From the NCBI GenBank assembly GCA_963811685.1, contig CAWESK010000021.1, positions 124,001-188,000 on the forward strand: 64,000 nt of DNA. Reading direction: 5' to 3'. Made by a program: the position numbers and the translations under genes. The notes under the pieces were generated by a model. It was given only the letters and a program-made list of their open reading frames with translations, ran no database searches and was not told the DNA's origin. The stretch comes from CAIWHR01 sp963811685 (GTDB lineage: Bacteria > Pseudomonadota > Gammaproteobacteria > Burkholderiales > Casimicrobiaceae). Positions 1 through 14,136 of this stretch are shown piece by piece (position 1 is the first letter of the stretch; every line of letters begins with the position of its first letter).

Positions 1-25
1 AATTCGCAAAATCCGAAACTTAGCC

Positions 26-31
26 TATAAT
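26..31 (+). promoter_or_regulatory. Candidate -10 element upstream of rhlE
   Basis: A perfect TATAAT lies here, with only a weak -35 candidate (ttcgca at 3-8). It would start transcription near 38 and leave an untranslated leader of about 145 nt before rhlE. The assignment rests on the hexamer alone. Confidence 0.4.
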
Positions 32-183
32 TACCGTTCGGGCGGCCGTTCCGGTCACCGCCCGCCCAAAGCGTGGGATGCACGCGACCCGGCCGGGTCG
101 CGAACTGCGTCCCACGGCCCACCGTTTTTTCTGCTGCCTGGACCGGAAATCCCGAGAGGGATGGGCCGCATCCAGGAGCATCC

Positions 184-1698
184 ATGAGTAGTGTTACGAG
201 CTTTGCCGAGCTCGGACTGCGACCCGAACTACTGCGGGCCGTGGAAGAAGCCGGCTATACGACGCCCACGCCGATCCAGGTGCAGGCCATTCCCGTCATT
301 CTCGCGGGCAAGGATGTCATGGGCGGAGCGCAGACCGGCACCGGCAAGACCGCCGGCTTCGCGCTGCCGATCCTGCAGAAGTTTCTGCCTTTGGCGAACT
401 CGAGTCCCTCGCCGGCGCGGCACCCGGTGCGCGCGCTGATCCTGACCCCCACGCGCGAGCTCGCCGTGCAGGTCGAGGAATCGTTTCGCACCTACGGCAA
501 GCACACGAACCTGCGCTCGACCGTCGTGTTCGGCGGCGTCGACATCAAGCAGCAGTTGCCGATCGTTCGCGGCGGCATCGAGATCCTCGTCGCCACGCCG
601 GGCCGGCTGCTCGACCACATCGAGCAGAAGAGCGTCTACCTCGGGCAGGTCGAAGTCTTCGTCCTCGACGAGGCCGACCGGATGCTCGACATGGGCTTCA
701 TCCCGGACATCAAGCGGATCATGGCGCTTTTGCCCGCGCGCGAGAAGCGGCAGAACCTGCTGTTCTCGGCGACGTTCTCCGGCGAAATCAAGAAGCTCGC
801 CGACCAGCTCCTCAACGCGCCGCAGCTGATCGAAGTGGCGAAGCGCAACACCGCGGCGGAAACCGTGTCGCAATTCGCGTACAAGGTTCCGGCCGAGGCG
901 AAGCGCGCGCTGCTCGAGCATCTCGTCCGCTCGCGCGACCTGAAGCAGGTGCTGTGCTTCGTGCGCACCAAGCACGGCACGGCGCGGCTCGCACGCCAGC
1001 TCGAAAAAGACGGGCTCGTCGCCGACGCGATCCACGGCGACAAGACGCAGCAGGCGCGCATGGAGGCGCTCGATGCGTTCAAGGAAGGCAAGCTGCAGGT
1101 GCTGGTGGCCACCGACGTCGCCGCGCGCGGCCTCGACATCGACGACCTGCCGCTCGTCGTCAACTACGAGTTGCCGCACGTGCCCGAGGACTACATCCAC
1201 CGGATCGGCCGCACCGGACGTGCCGGCGCGTCGGGCGAAGCGATCTCGCTCGTCGCACCGGACGAGGAGCGCTATCTCGCCGACATCGAGCGGTTGCTGA
1301 AGAAGAAGGTCGACATCGTGTCGGCCGAGGGATTCGATCTCGCGACCGCCCGCTTCGACAAGCCCGAGCGCACATCGCGCGGGAAGCCCGGGGAGCGCCC
1401 GGCACGCGCGCCGCGCGAGACTTCGCGTGCGAAGAGCGCCCCGGCCGCGGAACGCGCTGCGCCTGTGCGCACCGAGCGAAGTGCCGCGCGCCCGGCGCGT
1501 GCACCGAGCCATGGCGAGTCGCGGCGCGAGGAGCGCGAGCGCGCCTACGCGCTCAATCCCGATCAGCCGCCGGTCGCGCGTCCCGCTGAACCCGCCGCGC
1601 CCGAGGGCCACGCAGCGCACCGGAAATCGTTCGGCCACGGCCGGCAAGTCCCGGCGCTGTTGATGAAGCGCAAGAGCAGCGAGCCGGAAAAGGTCTAA
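184..1698 (+). CDS. rhlE: DEAD-box ATP-dependent RNA helicase RhlE
   Basis: This is an ATP-dependent RNA helicase of the RhlE group, which remodels rRNA and ribonucleoprotein during ribosome assembly and RNA turnover in the cytoplasm. The 504-aa protein has the Q-motif (F7 to Q32), motif I AQTGTGKT (49-56), DEAD (162-165), SAT (195-197) and HRIGRTGR (339-346). A basic, low-complexity Arg/Ala/Pro tail from about residue 405 is usual for the family and probably binds RNA. I chose the ATG at 184 because ccaggagca precedes it at good spacing; the open frame runs back to 73 but that extension is not conserved-looking. The gene ends 10 nt before gsiA, but the two are probably functionally unrelated. 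Confidence 0.93.
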   Translation: MSSVTSFAELGLRPELLRAVEEAGYTTPTPIQVQAIPVILAGKDVMGGAQTGTGKTAGFALPILQKFLPLANSSPSPARHPVRALILTPTRELAVQVEESFRTYGKHTNLRSTVVFGGVDIKQQLPIVRGGIEILVATPGRLLDHIEQKSVYLGQVEVFVLDEADRMLDMGFIPDIKRIMALLPAREKRQNLLFSATFSGEIKKLADQLLNAPQLIEVAKRNTAAETVSQFAYKVPAEAKRALLEHLVRSRDLKQVLCFVRTKHGTARLARQLEKDGLVADAIHGDKTQQARMEALDAFKEGKLQVLVATDVAARGLDIDDLPLVVNYELPHVPEDYIHRIGRTGRAGASGEAISLVAPDEERYLADIERLLKKKVDIVSAEGFDLATARFDKPERTSRGKPGERPARAPRETSRAKSAPAAERAAPVRTERSAARPARAPSHGESRREERERAYALNPDQPPVARPAEPAAPEGHAAHRKSFGHGRQVPALLMKRKSSEPEKV

Positions 1699-1708
1699 CC
1701 GCAGCGGC

Positions 1709-3552
<1,844 letters not shown>

Positions 3553-3595
3553 CTGCAGCGCACCGCAGCCGATTCACTCGCAAGGAGGATTCACG

Positions 3596-5154
3596 ATGAA
3601 GACCCCGTTTCGCTCGCTGATCGCGATCGCCGTGGCAGCCACGGCGCTCGCGACCGCATTTGCCGTGCCGCCGGCGCATGCCGCCAAGGACGTCGTATTC
3701 GCCGTCGCGTCGACGTTCACGACGACCGATCCGTACGACGCCAACGACACGCTGTCGCAGGCGATGGCCAAATCGTTCTACGAGGGCCTCTTCGGCTTCG
3801 ACAAGGACATGAAGATGATCCCCGTGCTGGCCGAGAGCTACGACGTCAGCAAGGACGGTCTCGTCTACACGATCAAGCTCCGAAAAGGGCGTCAAGTTCC
3901 ACGACGGGACCGACTTCAAGGCCGATGCGGTCAAGGCGAATCTCGATCGCGTCACCAATCCGGACAACAAGCTGAAGCGCTACGGCCTCTACAACAACAA
4001 CATCGCGAAGACCGAGGTCGTCGACGACTACACGGCGCGCATCACGCTGAAGACGCCGTTCTCGCCGTTCATCGCGCAGCTCGCCCATCCGTCGACGGTG
4101 ATGATCAGCCCGGCCGCGCTCGCCAAGTACGGCAACAAGGACATCGCGTTCAATCCCGTCGGCACCGGCCCGTTCAAGTTCGTCGAATGGAAAGCCACCG
4201 ATTACCTCAAGGTGGCGAAGTTCGACGGTTACTGGAAGAAAGGCTATCCGAAAGTCGACACGATCACGTGGAAGCCCGTCGTCGACAACAATTCGCGCGC
4301 GGCGATGATGCAGACCGGCGAAGCGCATTTCACGTTCCCCGTGCCGTACGAGACCGCGGAAATCCTGAAGGCCAAGCCGGATCTCGAGGTGGTCGCGGCG
4401 CCGTCGATCGTGCTCCGCTACCTGTCGATGAACGTTCAGCAAAAACCCTTCGACAACCCGAAGGTCCGGCAGGCGATCGCCTACTCGATCAACAAGGAGG
4501 CGCTCGCGAAGGTCGCCTTCAACGGCTACGCGGCGCCCGCCGAAGGCGTGGTTCCGGCCGGCGTCGAGTACGCGTACAAGCAGGGCCCGTGGCCGTACGA
4601 CGTGGCGAAGGCAAAGCAGCTGCTGACCGAAGCCGGCTATCCGAACGGCTTCGAGACCGAGCTCTGGTCGGCGTATAACCACACGACCGCGCAAAAGGTC
4701 ACGCAGTTCCTGCAGCAGCAGCTCCAGCAGATCGGCATCAAGACGAAGATCACGCTGCTCGAAGCCGGACAGCGCGTGGAGAAGGTCGAGAGCTGGCAGG
4801 ATCCGGCGACGGCGCCGGTGCGCCTCTACTACGTCGGCTGGTCGACGTCGACCGGCGAAGCCGACTGGGCGTTGCGCCCGCTGCTCTACGGCGAATCGTT
4901 CCCGCCGAAGCTCTTCAACACCGCCTATTACAAGAATCCGAAGGTCGACGCCGACATCAAGAACGCGCAGCTGACGACGAACGGCGCGGAAAAGGCGAAG
5001 CTCTACAAGGACGCGCAGGAAGTCGATCTGGAACGACGCGCCGTGGGCGCCGCTCGTCACCGAGCGCCTGCTGTCCGCCAACAGCAAGAAGCTCTCGGGC
5101 GTGTACGTGATTCCGGACGCGTCGTTCAACTTCACCGAGATCGACCTCAAGTAA
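3596..5154 (+). CDS. gsiB: Periplasmic glutathione/peptide-binding protein GsiB (two frame breaks)
   Basis: This is the periplasmic solute-binding protein of the Gsi system (SBP family 5), which captures glutathione or short peptides for GsiCD. A Sec signal peptide (MKTPFRSL... ending PPAHA, about residues 1-27) is followed by the family-5 fold with KGVKFHDG and FNPVGTGPFKF. The frame breaks near 3884, in a run of four A, and near 5026. After the second break the protein resumes as IWNDAPWAPLVTERLLSA and ends NFTEIDLK at 5154. Removing one base at each break yields 518 aa, the family length. A strong Shine-Dalgarno (caaggagg) precedes the ATG at 3596. The gene lies 43 nt after gsiA and is presumably co-transcribed with it. 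Confidence 0.85.
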
Positions 5155-5232
5155 GCGGAGCGGCCCTCGCCCGCGCGGCGGGGCCGTCCCGCCGGACGGA
5201 CCGGCGTGAGCGGGACCGACGAGCGGCGCACG

Positions 5233-6156
5233 ATGCTTCAGTACATCGCCAAACGCCTGCTCGGGCTCGCGCCGACGCTCGTCATCGTCGGCGCGCTCGT
5301 GTTCCTGTTCGTCCATCTGCTGCCCGGCGATCCGGCGCGCCTCGCGGCGGGGCCGGATGCGAATCCGGAGACCGTCGAGCTCGTCCGCAAGGATCTCGGT
5401 CTCGACCGCCCGCTGCCGCAGCAGTTCGTGCGCTTCGTCGACGGCGTCGTGCACTGGGATTTCGGCCGGTCGCTGCGCACCAAGCGCGCCGTGCGCACCG
5501 AAATCGCCGACCGCTTCATGCCGACGTTCTGGCTCACCGTCTGGAGCATGGGCTGGTCGGTGCTCTTCGGGATGACGATCGGCATCCTCTCCGCGGTCTG
5601 GCGCAACCGCTGGCCCGACCGGCTCGGCATGACGCTTGCCGTCTCCGGCATCTCGTTCCCTGCGTTTGCGCTCGGCATGGTGCTGATGCAAGTGTTCTCG
5701 GTGCAGCTCGGCTGGCTGCCGACCGTCGGCGACGACACCTGGCGCCATTACGTGCTGCCGTCGATCACGCTCGGCGCCGCCGTCGCGGCGATCATGGCGC
5801 GCTTCACGCGCTCGTCGTTCGTCGACATTCTCGGCGAGGATTACATCCGGACCGCGCGCGCGAAAGGCCTCGACGAGCCGACCGTCATCGTCAAGCACGG
5901 GATGCGCAATGCGCTGATCCCGGTGGTGACGATGATGGGCCTCCAATTCGGGTTCCTGCTCGGCGGCTCGATCGTCGTGGAGAAAGTCTTCAACTGGCCG
6001 GGGCTCGGCCGGCTGCTGATCGACGCCGTCGACATGCGCGATTACCCGGTGATCCAGGCGCTCGTGCTGCTCTTTTCGCTCGAATTCATCCTGATCAATC
6101 TCGTCGTCGACGTGCTGTACGGGATGATCAATCCGGCCATCCGCTACCGGTCATGA
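5233..6156 (+). CDS. gsiC: Glutathione/dipeptide ABC permease GsiC
   Basis: This inner-membrane permease subunit forms the translocation channel with GsiD. It shows the BPD-transport fold with about six membrane helices, an N-terminal MLQYIAKRLLGLAPTL helix, LLPGDPAR in the first periplasmic loop, and an EAA-type loop (DYIRTARAKGLDEPTVIVKH). It tracks E. coli GsiC along its length (307 aa from this start). An upstream in-frame GTG at 5206 would add nine residues, but the ATG at 5233 matches the family start. Its stop overlaps the start of gsiD in an ATGA. Confidence 0.92.
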   Translation: MLQYIAKRLLGLAPTLVIVGALVFLFVHLLPGDPARLAAGPDANPETVELVRKDLGLDRPLPQQFVRFVDGVVHWDFGRSLRTKRAVRTEIADRFMPTFWLTVWSMGWSVLFGMTIGILSAVWRNRWPDRLGMTLAVSGISFPAFALGMVLMQVFSVQLGWLPTVGDDTWRHYVLPSITLGAAVAAIMARFTRSSFVDILGEDYIRTARAKGLDEPTVIVKHGMRNALIPVVTMMGLQFGFLLGGSIVVEKVFNWPGLGRLLIDAVDMRDYPVIQALVLLFSLEFILINLVVDVLYGMINPAIRYRS

Positions 6157-7050
6157 ACGACACCGTCGCCGACGTGCCCGCCATCGCGACGCCCGACGCC
6201 GTGCGGACGCCATGGTCGGAGTTCTGGCGCAAATTCAGGAAGCAGCGCGTCGCCCTCGTCGCCAGTGTTTTCGTGATCGCGCTGGTGGTCGTCGCCGTTC
6301 TCGCGCCGTGGATCGTGCCGTTCGATGCCGAAACCTACTTCGACTACGACCAGCTCAACGCGCCGCCGTCGTGGCAGCATCTGGTTCGGCGTCGATTCGC
6401 TCGGCCGCGACATCTTCAGCCGGATCCTCATGGGCGCGCGGATCTCGCTTGCCGCGGGCTTCGTCTCGGTCGCCATCGGCGCGGTGGTCGGCACGCTTCT
6501 CGGGCTCGCCGCGGGCTACTACGAAGGCTGGACGGACCGCGTGATCATGCGGCTTTGCGACGTGCTGTTCGCGTTTCCCGGCATCCTGCTCGCGATCGGC
6601 ATCGTCGCGATCCTGGGCGGCGGAATGGCGAACGTCATCATCGCCGTCGCGATCTTCAGCATTCCCACCTTCGCCCGCCTCGTCCGCGGCAACACGCTCG
6701 CGCTGAAGCACCTCACCTACATCGAGGCGGCGCGCAGCATCGGCGCCTCCGATGCGACGATCATCGGCCGTCACATCTTTCCCGGCACGATCTCGGCGGT
6801 CGTCGTCTATTTCTCGCTGCGGATCGGCACATCGATCATCACCGCCGCGAGCCTCTCGTTCCTCGGCATGGGCGCGCAGCCCCCCACACCGGAGTGGGGC
6901 GCGATGCTCGATGCCGCGCGCTCGGACATGATGCTGGCGCCGCACGTCGCGCTCTTCCCGGCGATCGCGATCTTCGTCACCGTTCTGGCCTTCAATCTGC
7001 TGGGCGACGGCCTGCGCGACGCGCTGGATCCGAAGATCGACAGGCGATGA
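6153..7050 (+). CDS. gsiD: Glutathione/dipeptide ABC permease GsiD (one frame break)
   Basis: This is the second inner-membrane permease of the Gsi importer, with the OppC-type N-terminal region and BPD-transport domain: FGVDSLGRDIFSRIL, then an EAA loop IEAARSIGASDATIIGRH, and the end DALDPKIDRR. Translation is coupled to gsiC through an ATGA overlap. The frame breaks near 6384, between SWQH and WFGVDS. Removing one base gives a continuous 298-aa protein, close to the 303 aa of E. coli GsiD. The last gene of the operon, it ends 13 nt before rlmM. Confidence 0.86.
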
Positions 7051-7063
7051 AGGGGCGGTTGCG

Positions 7064-8203
7064 ATGAGTGCGGCGGGTGCCCCTCGCATCGTCGCCCATT
7101 GCCGCGCGGGCTTCGAGGCCGAAGCGGCGGAGGATCTGCGGCGCGCGGCGGCTGCGGTGGAGACGAGCGTCGAAATCGACGCACCCGCCGGCCGCGGCTT
7201 CATCGTCGCCACGCCACGCACGTTCGACTCGCAGCGCTGGCCGCGCGCCTTGCTGCAGGCTCCTCCGGTGTTCGTCCGCGCGCTGTTCTTCGGGACCGGA
7301 CCGCATTCCCTCTTCGACGCCGCACGCCGGAAAGGCAGGCCCGATCGCGTGGCGCCGCTCGTCGAGCTTGCCCAGGAGCTTCGCGCCGGCTTTCCGTTGC
7401 CGGGCGCTCCGCACGCGACGCGGGGGCAGCTCGTGTTCGGAACGCTTCATCTCGAAACTCCCGACACCAACGACGGCAAGGAGCTGTCGGGCGTCTGCAA
7501 GGCGATCGCGAAGCCCCTGGCCGAGCGCCTGCGCGACGAAGGAGCATTCATTGCCAATGGCGCCCCCGGATTGCCGGCGCTGCACGTGCTCTTCGTCGAT
7601 GGGGCGCAGGTCTTCGTCGGCGCAAGCCTTGCGCCATGGGGCAGCCGCTGGCCGATGGGCATCCCGCGGCTGCGCATGCCCGCGGGAGCGCCATCGCGCT
7701 CGACCTTGAAGCTCGTGGAGGCGATCCACGCATTTCTCGGCGAACGCGAGCTCGAGCTCCTTCATGCCGGAATGCGCGCGGTCGATCTCGGCGCCGCGCC
7801 AGGCGGCTGGACGTGGCAGCTCGCTCATCGGGGCCTGCGCGTCACCGCGGTCGACAATGGACCGCTCAAGGGAGACGTCGCCGACGATCCGCTCGTCACC
7901 CACCTGCGCGTCGACGGCTTGAGCTATCTGCCGCGCAAGCCCGTCGACTGGATGGTATGCGACATCGTCGAGCAGCCTTCGCGCATCGCCGCGCTCGTCG
8001 CCCGCTGGATCGGCGAAGGTCACGCGCGGCGCGCGATCTTCAATCTCAAGCTGCCGATGAAGCAAAGGTACGCGGAAATGCTGCGCTGCAAGCAGATCAT
8101 TGAAGACCGTCTTGTCCGATCCCGGGTGCAGTACGGAATCCTGCTGCGTCAGCTGTATCACGACCGGGAGGAAGTGACCGGGTTCATCGAGCGGATCCGC
8201 TAG
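7064..8203 (+). CDS. rlmM: 23S rRNA 2'-O-ribose methyltransferase RlmM
   Basis: RlmM methylates the 2'-OH of C2498 (E. coli numbering) in 23S rRNA with S-adenosylmethionine. The 379-aa protein has an N-terminal THUMP-like region and a C-terminal Rossmann methyltransferase with the SAM motif VDLGAAPGGWTW (about 243-254), the ...WMVCDIVEQP segment and NLKLPMKQRY, the K-D-K-type catalytic arrangement of this family. The start at 7064 follows gggg...gcg at 7052-7060, a weak ribosome site. It is downstream of gsiD and may be read through from that operon, though the functions are unrelated. Confidence 0.9.
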   Translation: MSAAGAPRIVAHCRAGFEAEAAEDLRRAAAAVETSVEIDAPAGRGFIVATPRTFDSQRWPRALLQAPPVFVRALFFGTGPHSLFDAARRKGRPDRVAPLVELAQELRAGFPLPGAPHATRGQLVFGTLHLETPDTNDGKELSGVCKAIAKPLAERLRDEGAFIANGAPGLPALHVLFVDGAQVFVGASLAPWGSRWPMGIPRLRMPAGAPSRSTLKLVEAIHAFLGERELELLHAGMRAVDLGAAPGGWTWQLAHRGLRVTAVDNGPLKGDVADDPLVTHLRVDGLSYLPRKPVDWMVCDIVEQPSRIAALVARWIGEGHARRAIFNLKLPMKQRYAEMLRCKQIIEDRLVRSRVQYGILLRQLYHDREEVTGFIERIR

Positions 8204-8368
8204 CGTCCGCTCACTGCCGGTGCCTTACGCGTTGACGGCTGCAGAATAGCTGCACGGGAATAGTGGATTCAGGCGTGACCTCCGTCAGCCGGGCGACGGT
8301 GGGCGCATGAGCCGGAGCCATTTGTCGCGCGAAGCGGGCCGGGCGAATACGCCAGTCGCGAACAATTC

Positions 8369-8382
8369 TTGATTCGCGTCAA
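8369..8382. promoter_or_regulatory. FNR/CRP-type inverted repeat (TTGAT-N4-GTCAA)
   Basis: The sequence TTGATTCGCGTCAA matches the FNR/ANR consensus TTGAT-N4-ATCAA at 9 of 10 conserved positions. It lies 66 nt before the start of the small membrane protein at 8448. I do not see a convincing -10 at the expected distance, so function is a guess from the motif. Confidence 0.35.
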
Positions 8383-8447
8383 ATCCCGCATCCCACGGCC
8401 GGAGAAAGTTCGATCAGAATGCCGTCGATACGGGAGGGAGAGACGTC

Positions 8448-8615
8448 ATGAGTGTTGGCTGGATCGAATTGGGCTTGGTCGTTTGGGCACTGGGCACGCT
8501 GTTCGTGCTGGTCCTGCTGAAGATGGCGGGAGACCAGGACCGTGCCGCGCGCCATGCGGAAAGGGACATCGTTCCGCATGCCGATGTCACGATCACGCGA
8601 TCCAGCCTGGGATAG
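8448..8615 (+). CDS. Small single-pass membrane protein, 55 aa, unknown
   Basis: I do not recognise this family. The start is supported by a strong purine-rich ribosome site, cgggagggagag, about 6 nt before the ATG. The 55-residue product begins MSVGWIELGLVVWALGTLFV, with a single hydrophobic helix over about residues 5-25. A charged cytoplasmic-looking tail (KMAGDQDRAARHAERD) follows, then a short end with no motif. An FNR-like palindrome lies upstream, so a role tied to oxygen level is conceivable. The gene converges with valS, 10 nt away. The good ribosome site and hydrophobic profile argue that it is real. Confidence 0.6.
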   Translation: MSVGWIELGLVVWALGTLFVLVLLKMAGDQDRAARHAERDIVPHADVTITRSSLG

Positions 8616-8625
8616 AGAGCGGCCC

Positions 8626-11463
<2,838 letters not shown>

Positions 11464-11511
11464 GTCGGAAGGTACGGCCGCGACGGCGCAACCGGCGTCC
11501 AAAAGCTGGAA

Positions 11512-11517
11512 ATTATA
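11512..11517 (-). promoter_or_regulatory. Candidate -10 element of valS
   Basis: Read on the minus strand this is a perfect TATAAT, placing the start of transcription near 11506 and a leader of about 43 nt before the ATG at 11463. No good -35 hexamer is visible. Confidence 0.4.
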
Positions 11518-11554
11518 GCGGATCGCGAAACGCGACCCGCGACGCTGCCCCGCT

Positions 11555-13342
11555 TCAGAATCCGAAATGCCGCGCGAGCTGGTAGAACGCGAAGCTCGCG
11601 AGCCATGCGAGCAGAATCGACCAGGTCACCGAGAGCAGCGCGAATCCCCCGCTCTTGGATTCGGCGCGCAGCGCGGCGATCGTCGACAGGCATGGCGTAT
11701 AGATCAGCGTGAACAGCATGAAGCTGTACGCCTGCACCCAGTCCATCCGGGCAGCGAGGTTCTGGGCGAGCGCCTGCCCCTCGAATCCGAAGATGACCGC
11801 GAACGCCCCGATCACCACTTCCTTGGCGACGAAGCCGAAGAAGAGGGCGACCGTCAGCCGCTCGTCGATGCCGAGCGGCGCCAGCACCGGCTGGAACAGG
11901 TGCCCGAGCATGCCGGCGAAGGTGTCGGCGGACCCGGGGGCCGCGCCGGCCGGGAGGTTCGTCAGGAGCCAGATCAGGACGACGCCGCCGATGATGAACT
12001 TGGTCGCGCGGCGCAGGAAGTGCCGCACTTCCTGCCATGCGCGGAGCACGATCTGGCGCAGCGTCGGCAAGCGGTACGGCGGCAACTCCAGCACGAACGG
12101 CTCGTCGCTGCGGAAGCGGCCCTTGAACGTGGCGGCGGTCACGATCGCGGCGACGAAGCTCATCACGTAGAGCGAGAAGATGACCCAAGGCGCCTGCCGC
12201 GGCGCGAAGATCGCCGCCGTGAGGAACAGGAACACCTGCAGCCGCGCCGAGCACAGCGACACCGGGATGATCATCATCGTCAATAGGCGCAAGCCGCGCG
12301 AGCGCATGATCCGCGTCCCCATCGCCGCCGGGACGTTGCAACCGAACCCCATGAGCATCATCACGAAGCTGCGCCCGTCGAGACCGAGCTTCGCCATCAG
12401 CGCGTCGGTGAGGAACGCCGCCCGCGACAGGTAGCCCGAGTCCTCGACCACCGCCATGAACAGGAAGAACAGGACGATCAGCGGCACGAATGCCGCCACC
12501 GTCACCACGCCCGACCACACGCCGTCGAGCAGCAATCCGCGGACGAGCGCCGGCGCCGGCGCCAGCAGCGGGTCCAGCGCGTTCGCGCGCACGGCGTCGA
12601 ATGCCGACTGCAGCGCGCGCTGCAAGGGCTCGCCCAGCGAGAACACGCCTTCGAACACCAGCAGCATCAGCAGGAAGAAGAGCGGCAGGCCGAGCAGCGG
12701 ATGGAGCAGCACGCGGTCGATGCGATCGGTGAGCTCATCCGACATTCGTTCGGGAATGTCGACCGCCGCGGCGAGAGCCGCCGCCGTGTCGACGTCGACA
12801 CGATCGTCGGCGGCCAGGCGCTCGCGCACCGCGCCGCGCGGCACGGGCGACGCCGATGTGAGCGCGTGCGAGAGCATCGCCATCGCCTCGCGCTGACCGT
12901 GACCATGCTTCGCCGACAGCAACGCGGCCGGTGCGCGAAGCTCCCGCGCGAGCGCCTTCGTGTCGATGCGGATGCCGCGTTGCTTCGCCTCGTCGGCCAT
13001 GTTGAGCAGCAGCGCCGTCGGCAGCCCGAGATGGCGCAACTGCATGGCGAGCGCGAGCTGGCGGTCGATCTGCGCGGCGTTGATGACGACGGCAACGAGA
13101 TCCACCGCCGCGTCCTCGAGAAAATGACGGACGATCCGCTCGTCGTCGGAGAATCCGTGGAGATCGTAGATGCCGGGCAGGTCGACGATCTCGACCATGT
13201 CGGCGCCGAGCAGCACCTTGCTCGCGAACAGATCGACCGTGATGCCGGGCCAGTTGCCCACCCGCGCCGAAGCGCCGGTGACGCGATTGAAGAACGTCGA
13301 CTTGCCGGTGTTCGGCATGCCGACGAGCGCGATGCGCTTCAC
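11555..13342 (-). CDS. feoB: Ferrous iron transporter FeoB
   Basis: FeoB is the inner-membrane Fe(II) importer with a cytoplasmic G-protein domain. The G motifs are clear: GMPNTGKST (8-16), DLPG and NMAD. A helical GDI-like region and a polytopic membrane domain with two Gate regions follow. At 595 aa it is shorter than E. coli FeoB (773 aa), like many betaproteobacterial forms. It lies 5 nt after feoA in the same direction and is presumably controlled by the Fur box at 13586. There is no feoC. Confidence 0.94.
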   Translation of the reverse strand: MKRIALVGMPNTGKSTFFNRVTGASARVGNWPGITVDLFASKVLLGADMVEIVDLPGIYDLHGFSDDERIVRHFLEDAAVDLVAVVINAAQIDRQLALAMQLRHLGLPTALLLNMADEAKQRGIRIDTKALARELRAPAALLSAKHGHGQREAMAMLSHALTSASPVPRGAVRERLAADDRVDVDTAAALAAAVDIPERMSDELTDRIDRVLLHPLLGLPLFFLLMLLVFEGVFSLGEPLQRALQSAFDAVRANALDPLLAPAPALVRGLLLDGVWSGVVTVAAFVPLIVLFFLFMAVVEDSGYLSRAAFLTDALMAKLGLDGRSFVMMLMGFGCNVPAAMGTRIMRSRGLRLLTMMIIPVSLCSARLQVFLFLTAAIFAPRQAPWVIFSLYVMSFVAAIVTAATFKGRFRSDEPFVLELPPYRLPTLRQIVLRAWQEVRHFLRRATKFIIGGVVLIWLLTNLPAGAAPGSADTFAGMLGHLFQPVLAPLGIDERLTVALFFGFVAKEVVIGAFAVIFGFEGQALAQNLAARMDWVQAYSFMLFTLIYTPCLSTIAALRAESKSGGFALLSVTWSILLAWLASFAFYQLARHFGF

Positions 13343-13347
13343 GGCCG

Positions 13348-13572
13348 TCAGCCGACGACGACGATCTGCCGGGCCTGGCTCCGCCGGAGAATCACGTCGG
13401 TGGACCCGAGCCGCACGTGCAGCGGTCCCGACATCGCCCCTTTGCGGACCACGCGGATCCGCTTGCCGATGCGAAAGCCCATCGCCGCAAGACGCAGACG
13501 GAGCGCGGCGTCGGCATGGATGGCGCTGACGGTGGCGTCGGCACCGGTCGCGAGCTGGAGGAGCTGAATCAT
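13348..13572 (-). CDS. feoA: Ferrous iron transport protein FeoA
   Basis: FeoA is a 74-aa SH3-like cytoplasmic partner of FeoB needed for Fe(II) uptake. The core is typical: LRLRLAAMGFRIGKRIRVVRKGAMSGPLHVRLG, with the MGF and G-P-hydrophobic features of the FeoA/DtxR C-terminal fold. It is the first gene of feoAB and begins 13 nt downstream of a strong Fur-box match. Confidence 0.92.
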   Translation of the reverse strand: MIQLLQLATGADATVSAIHADAALRLRLAAMGFRIGKRIRVVRKGAMSGPLHVRLGSTDVILRRSQARQIVVVG

Positions 13573-13585
13573 CGTCGACTCAAGC

Positions 13586-13604
13586 GAGAATGATTCGCAT
13601 TGTC
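13586..13604. promoter_or_regulatory. Fur box controlling feoAB
   Basis: The 19-mer gagaatgattcgcattgtc matches the Fur consensus gataatgataatcattatc at 14 of 19 positions. It is nearly palindromic and lies just upstream of feoA (start 13572), so Fur-Fe(II) bound here would block transcription. The divergent gene at 13742 could also be affected. Confidence 0.7.
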
Positions 13605-13716
13605 CGCGCCCGCGGCGCAGACCCCTTTGATCCCGGACAAGGTTCGGTCAGGAACCGCCGGCGGCGCCACGAGGGCTTCGGCCAGGAGGCCGATGAGGCT
13701 GCCCGGAAGGCTGGGC

Positions 13717-13722
13717 TACAAT
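13717..13722 (+). promoter_or_regulatory. Candidate -10 element of the DUF2946-like gene
   Basis: TACAAT lies 19 nt before the ATG at 13742, at a plausible distance for a short leader. No convincing -35 element or metal-regulator palindrome is visible next to it. Confidence 0.35.
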
Positions 13723-13741
13723 CGGTGGGTCCGTTGCCCGG

Positions 13742-14074
13742 ATGCGCTCCTCCGTGACCCGCCACAACCCCATCGTCGCCGTTCTGCTGGCGCTGCTGCT
13801 CCTCCTGATGCAGCAGGGCGCGCAGCTGCACGCTCTCGAGCATGACGGCGACCGTCTGCGTCGGGCGCACGACTCGGGGATAGAGGCCCCCGCCGCCGAC
13901 ACGGCCTGCGCCCTGTGTGCCCTCTTCGCCGGCGGCGCCCATGCTGCCCCGGCGGCCGCGCCCTCCGATCCCCCGGCGGTTGTCGAATTCGGGCGCGCGC
14001 CACGCGCGACTGCGCTCGTCGCGGTCGCTTCTCCCTCCCCGTACCAAAGCCGCGCCCCGCCTTCGATCCTCTGA
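13742..14074 (+). CDS. DUF2946-like small exported metal-region protein
   Basis: This 110-aa protein has an N-terminal hydrophobic signal/anchor (VAVLLALLLLLMQQGAQLHALEH), a CALC cysteine pair near residue 57, scattered histidines and the YQSRAPP end typical of DUF2946-like proteins of betaproteobacteria. The family's role is unknown, but members sit beside zinc, copper or TonB uptake genes, as here. It heads the plus-strand series that continues with the barrel protein and ZnuA/ZnuB, 62 nt upstream of the former. A periplasmic metal-handling role is inferred from the context and the Cys/His content. Confidence 0.65.
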   Translation: MRSSVTRHNPIVAVLLALLLLLMQQGAQLHALEHDGDRLRRAHDSGIEAPAADTACALCALFAGGAHAAPAAAPSDPPAVVEFGRAPRATALVAVASPSPYQSRAPPSIL

Positions 14075-14136
14075 TTGTGCCGGACCGTCGTCGCTTCGCG
14101 CGATGACGGCTTTCGATCACGAATGGAGGACCGCTC

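Noticed and set aside
4098..7067. A 989-codon open frame covering the end of gsiB, a long stretch opposite gsiC, and the start of gsiD
   Set aside because: It joins two real gene pieces through the out-of-frame middle of gsiC. The apparent fusion comes from frame shifts at both ends.
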